Source of the DNA: Bacteriovoracaceae bacterium
GTDB taxonomy: Bacteria > Bdellovibrionota > Bacteriovoracia > Bacteriovoracales > Bacteriovoracaceae
NCBI GenBank assembly: GCA_024711325.1
Contig: JANJTC010000004.1
Location: 124,001-188,000, forward strand
DNA: 64,000 nucleotides
Direction: 5' to 3'
Positions 62,401-64,000 of this stretch are shown here, one piece after another. The translations under genes were made by a program, and so were the position numbers. The notes under the pieces are model-generated. The model did no database searches. It was not told where the DNA came from and worked only from the letters and a program-made list of their open reading frames with translations. How positions within the stretch are numbered: position 1 is the stretch's first letter; every line of letters begins with the position of its first letter.

Positions 62401-63570
62401 ATGAAAAATTTAATGCTAGTTCTCCCCTTTCTGCTGGCCTCAACCCTGGGCTATGCCAATTATGAAGATCATTTTCCGGCCTACTTTGAATACTGCACTG
62501 GTACTCAATGGAAGTTAAAAAACGGCGCGGAAGGTGGAAGTCCGGGTCACGGTTTCACCTATATTCATGGCCTTTGCAAGGATTATACTTCCTCTTATCC
62601 TCAGGTTATTCCCTGCTCTGAGGTTAGTTCGGTCAATCGTGAACAATACCCTCATGAAGGAGTTGGAATATCCCTTGATAAAAACTTCTCCAATGTTATG
62701 TGGGTCGCGGTTCCGGGGCGCGACTTAACTTTTTTCGGTAACAAAGAGAGAAAATCGATTTCAAGCGGTGATGTTCAGGAAGTAATTCAAAAAGTTGTTG
62801 AATTAAAAATCTTTGAAGATGTGGTCCATAAAGGCGAACTGGCCAGAAGTCTGCCTCTGAATTCTCAGGAGTATCTGGAGGCTGTAGCTGAGGCTACTCT
62901 AGGAACGGAATATGCTGTTAATTGGGCACGAGAGCTCCACTGTGTGCGTGTTCCCACTCCGGTGGCAGCCTTACCGAAAGTGGCCAAATTTTTAAACAAG
63001 GCCAATACTCAATATAAAGATGGTCCAGGTTATGAATGGGATAAATTAACTAATAACTGCGCCCATCTCTCAATCAATAGTTCACACGCCCTGGGAATCA
63101 ATAAACCGATTAAGCTCAATCAGAAGTTCATAAAAAAAGTTTTGAATCTCGCTCTACCTGCCAATACCTTTTTGATGTATGCGGATAAAACAGTCCTGGC
63201 AAAAATGCCAAGTAATAAACTTTTATCCAAAGTTATACCCGACAAAGGTTTTTATCCCGTTCAAGTGGGATCAATTATGAGTAATTATCCGGCCTATCCC
63301 AGCGGAGAAAAATTTGAAACAACTCATTTAGGAGTACTGACCGCTCCCAGGATTGGAAAACCACTTAAATTACTTTCAACTCCTGAAAAATATGAAAAGA
63401 AGTACATGATTCCCCAAAATAGTGATCTCCGGGCCAATGCTCAAATGTGGCAAAAACGTTATTTCCACTTACTGAATAATTTAACTCCAGATCAAAAAGA
63501 CTCGATTCTTGAGTCATATCTTCAAAAACAGTTAGATATTTCAAATAGAATTCTTAGCACCGAGAACTAA
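62401..63570 (+). CDS. Secreted protein with permuted papain-like hints
   Basis: 389 residues with a signal peptide ending GYAN. His in GSPGHGFTYIHGLC (about 48-60) comes before Cys in LTNNCAHLSINSSH (about 218-232), the order seen in permuted NlpC/P60-like proteins such as DUF4105 and LRAT groups. This is a weak similarity; a third catalytic residue was not found. Cys at CTGTQW, CKDY, CSEVS and CVRV may form disulfides. It could act on the envelope or on prey walls, but it might be non-enzymatic. Confidence 0.7.
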   Translation: MKNLMLVLPFLLASTLGYANYEDHFPAYFEYCTGTQWKLKNGAEGGSPGHGFTYIHGLCKDYTSSYPQVIPCSEVSSVNREQYPHEGVGISLDKNFSNVMWVAVPGRDLTFFGNKERKSISSGDVQEVIQKVVELKIFEDVVHKGELARSLPLNSQEYLEAVAEATLGTEYAVNWARELHCVRVPTPVAALPKVAKFLNKANTQYKDGPGYEWDKLTNNCAHLSINSSHALGINKPIKLNQKFIKKVLNLALPANTFLMYADKTVLAKMPSNKLLSKVIPDKGFYPVQVGSIMSNYPAYPSGEKFETTHLGVLTAPRIGKPLKLLSTPEKYEKKYMIPQNSDLRANAQMWQKRYFHLLNNLTPDQKDSILESYLQKQLDISNRILSTEN

Positions 63571-63583
63571 GTCCCTTGGTGCT
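63556..63583 (+). terminator. Possible weak terminator
   Basis: Stem AGCACCGAG / CTTGGTGCT (one G.T pair), loop of 10 nt, overlapping the stop; the following tract is only moderately T-rich. Confidence 0.35.
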
Positions 63584-63595
63584 CTCCATCATCTC

Positions 63596-63625
63596 TTTAC
63601 AAATGGGCCCATTTCCAATTAGTAT
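63596..63625 (+). promoter_or_regulatory. Promoter for the SRP RNA
   Basis: TTTACA, 18 nt, TAGTAT, with a start predicted near 63632, right at the RNA 5' end. Confidence 0.7.
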
Positions 63626-63632
63626 CACTCTC

Positions 63633-63731
63633 GGCAGTCTGTCTTAGATGAGCATTTCGCCGTCAACCCCGCCAGGCCAGGAATGGAGCAACGGTAGCGG
63701 TTTGGGATGTTGTGTTTAAGTTCAGGCTGCT
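63633..63731 (+). ncRNA. ffs: Signal recognition particle RNA (4.5S)
   Basis: About 99 nt. The conserved core CCAGGCCAGGAATGGAGCAA has a GGAA tetraloop closed by CCA/TGG, with GTCAACCCCGCC before it and CGGTAGCGG after it. The ends pair: GGCAGTCTG with CAGGCTGCT. It directs Ffh to signal sequences. It is followed by dnaX, a common gene order. Confidence 0.93.
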
Positions 63732-63804
63732 ACTAATACCTCTTTCATCCCCCTAAATTCTTGAATCAATACGAAATTACTCGAGGTTTATCTGGGAAGT
63801 GAGA

Positions 63805-63909
63805 ATGTTTAACGAGAGTTCCAAAAAGAGAGAAAAGGCCAAAGGAATGGCGATAAAATTTATCGATTCTGATAAGTTCTTACATCAAAGTTTTATTGAA
63901 ATTCCCTAG
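63805..63909 (+). CDS. Doubtful 34-residue ORF
   Basis: ATG 63805 with GGGAAG about 8 nt upstream; basic N-terminus (MFNESSKKREK) and FIDSDKFLHQSF. No family recognised. It lies between SRP RNA and dnaX. Confidence 0.2.
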   Translation: MFNESSKKREKAKGMAIKFIDSDKFLHQSFIEIP

Positions 63910-63981
63910 CATCTGCGCCATGACTTAGTGTCCTTACTCCCCTATTTTGCGACTCTCAAAACCTAAAATTTTTGGAGAGTT

Positions 63982-64000
63982 ATGGCCTATCAAGTGCTGG
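63982..64000 (+). CDS. dnaX: DnaX, DNA polymerase III tau/gamma, first codons
   Basis: Only ATG GCC TAT CAA GTG CTG before the window ends, reading MAYQVL, which matches the invariant start MxYQVLARKWRP of DnaX. GGAG is 6 nt upstream and the SRP RNA precedes it, as in many bacteria. Confidence 0.8.

Overview
This window is the replication-origin region of a bacterial chromosome of modest GC content. It most likely comes from a predatory Bdellovibrio-and-like organism, probably the Bacteriovorax/Peredibacter side of Bdellovibrionota. That placement is inference from gene order (mnmG-mnmE-yidC-yidD-rnpA-rpmH, dnaA-dnaN-recF-gyrB-gyrA, then FoF1 subunits a and c), from the many large secreted Cys-rich and TPR proteins, and from PilZ and pilin-type genes. 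No marker names the species.

Layout. 1-4345 (minus strand) holds the mnmG 5' part, a perfect parS palindrome, mnmE, yidC, yidD, rnpA and rpmH. 4346-13835 (plus) holds dnaA, a 507-bp oriC-like gap, dnaN, recF, gyrB and gyrA. 13804-16255 holds a TPR lipoprotein and the ATP synthase membrane genes. 16309-27327 (minus) holds a secreted Cys-rich protein, uvrA, pdxA, a SurA-like chaperone, a parvulin and mfd. 27485-35128 is a membrane-arm Complex I operon (nuoA,H,J,K,L,M,N). 35202-39943 holds a large TPR membrane protein, serS and two tRNA-Ser genes. 40080-47333 holds a DUF389 protein, a flavoprotein oxidase and a three-gene pilin-like operon. 47386-48965 holds an RRM protein, tRNA-Arg(ACG) and a protease-like lipoprotein.

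The most striking block is 48962-54043. It carries small stress-type proteins (a CsbD-like protein, two DUF1328 paralogues and two unknowns), an Hpt protein and an NtrC-type sigma-54 activator. Four sequences with exact GG-N10-GC sigma-54 promoter architecture sit in front of the small genes, two of them back to back. This looks like a local sigma-54 stress regulon.

54059-58739 holds pdxH, a PAP2 phosphatase, a polyprenyl-phosphate sugar transferase divergent from a GT39-type transferase, a PilZ-like protein, tadA and tRNA-Ser(GGA). 58740-61809 looks like accessory DNA next to that tRNA: a Fic protein with two operator-like repeats, a membrane protein and a DUF6973-like/ankyrin protein, with recurring CCGCCATTTT boundaries and a gene relic. 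61807-64000 holds two secreted proteins, the SRP RNA and the first codons of dnaX.

The genes mostly serve replication and segregation, translation (serS with three tRNA-Ser; tadA with its tRNA-Arg(ACG) substrate), nucleotide excision repair (uvrA, mfd), pyridoxal phosphate synthesis (pdxA, pdxH), respiration and the envelope.
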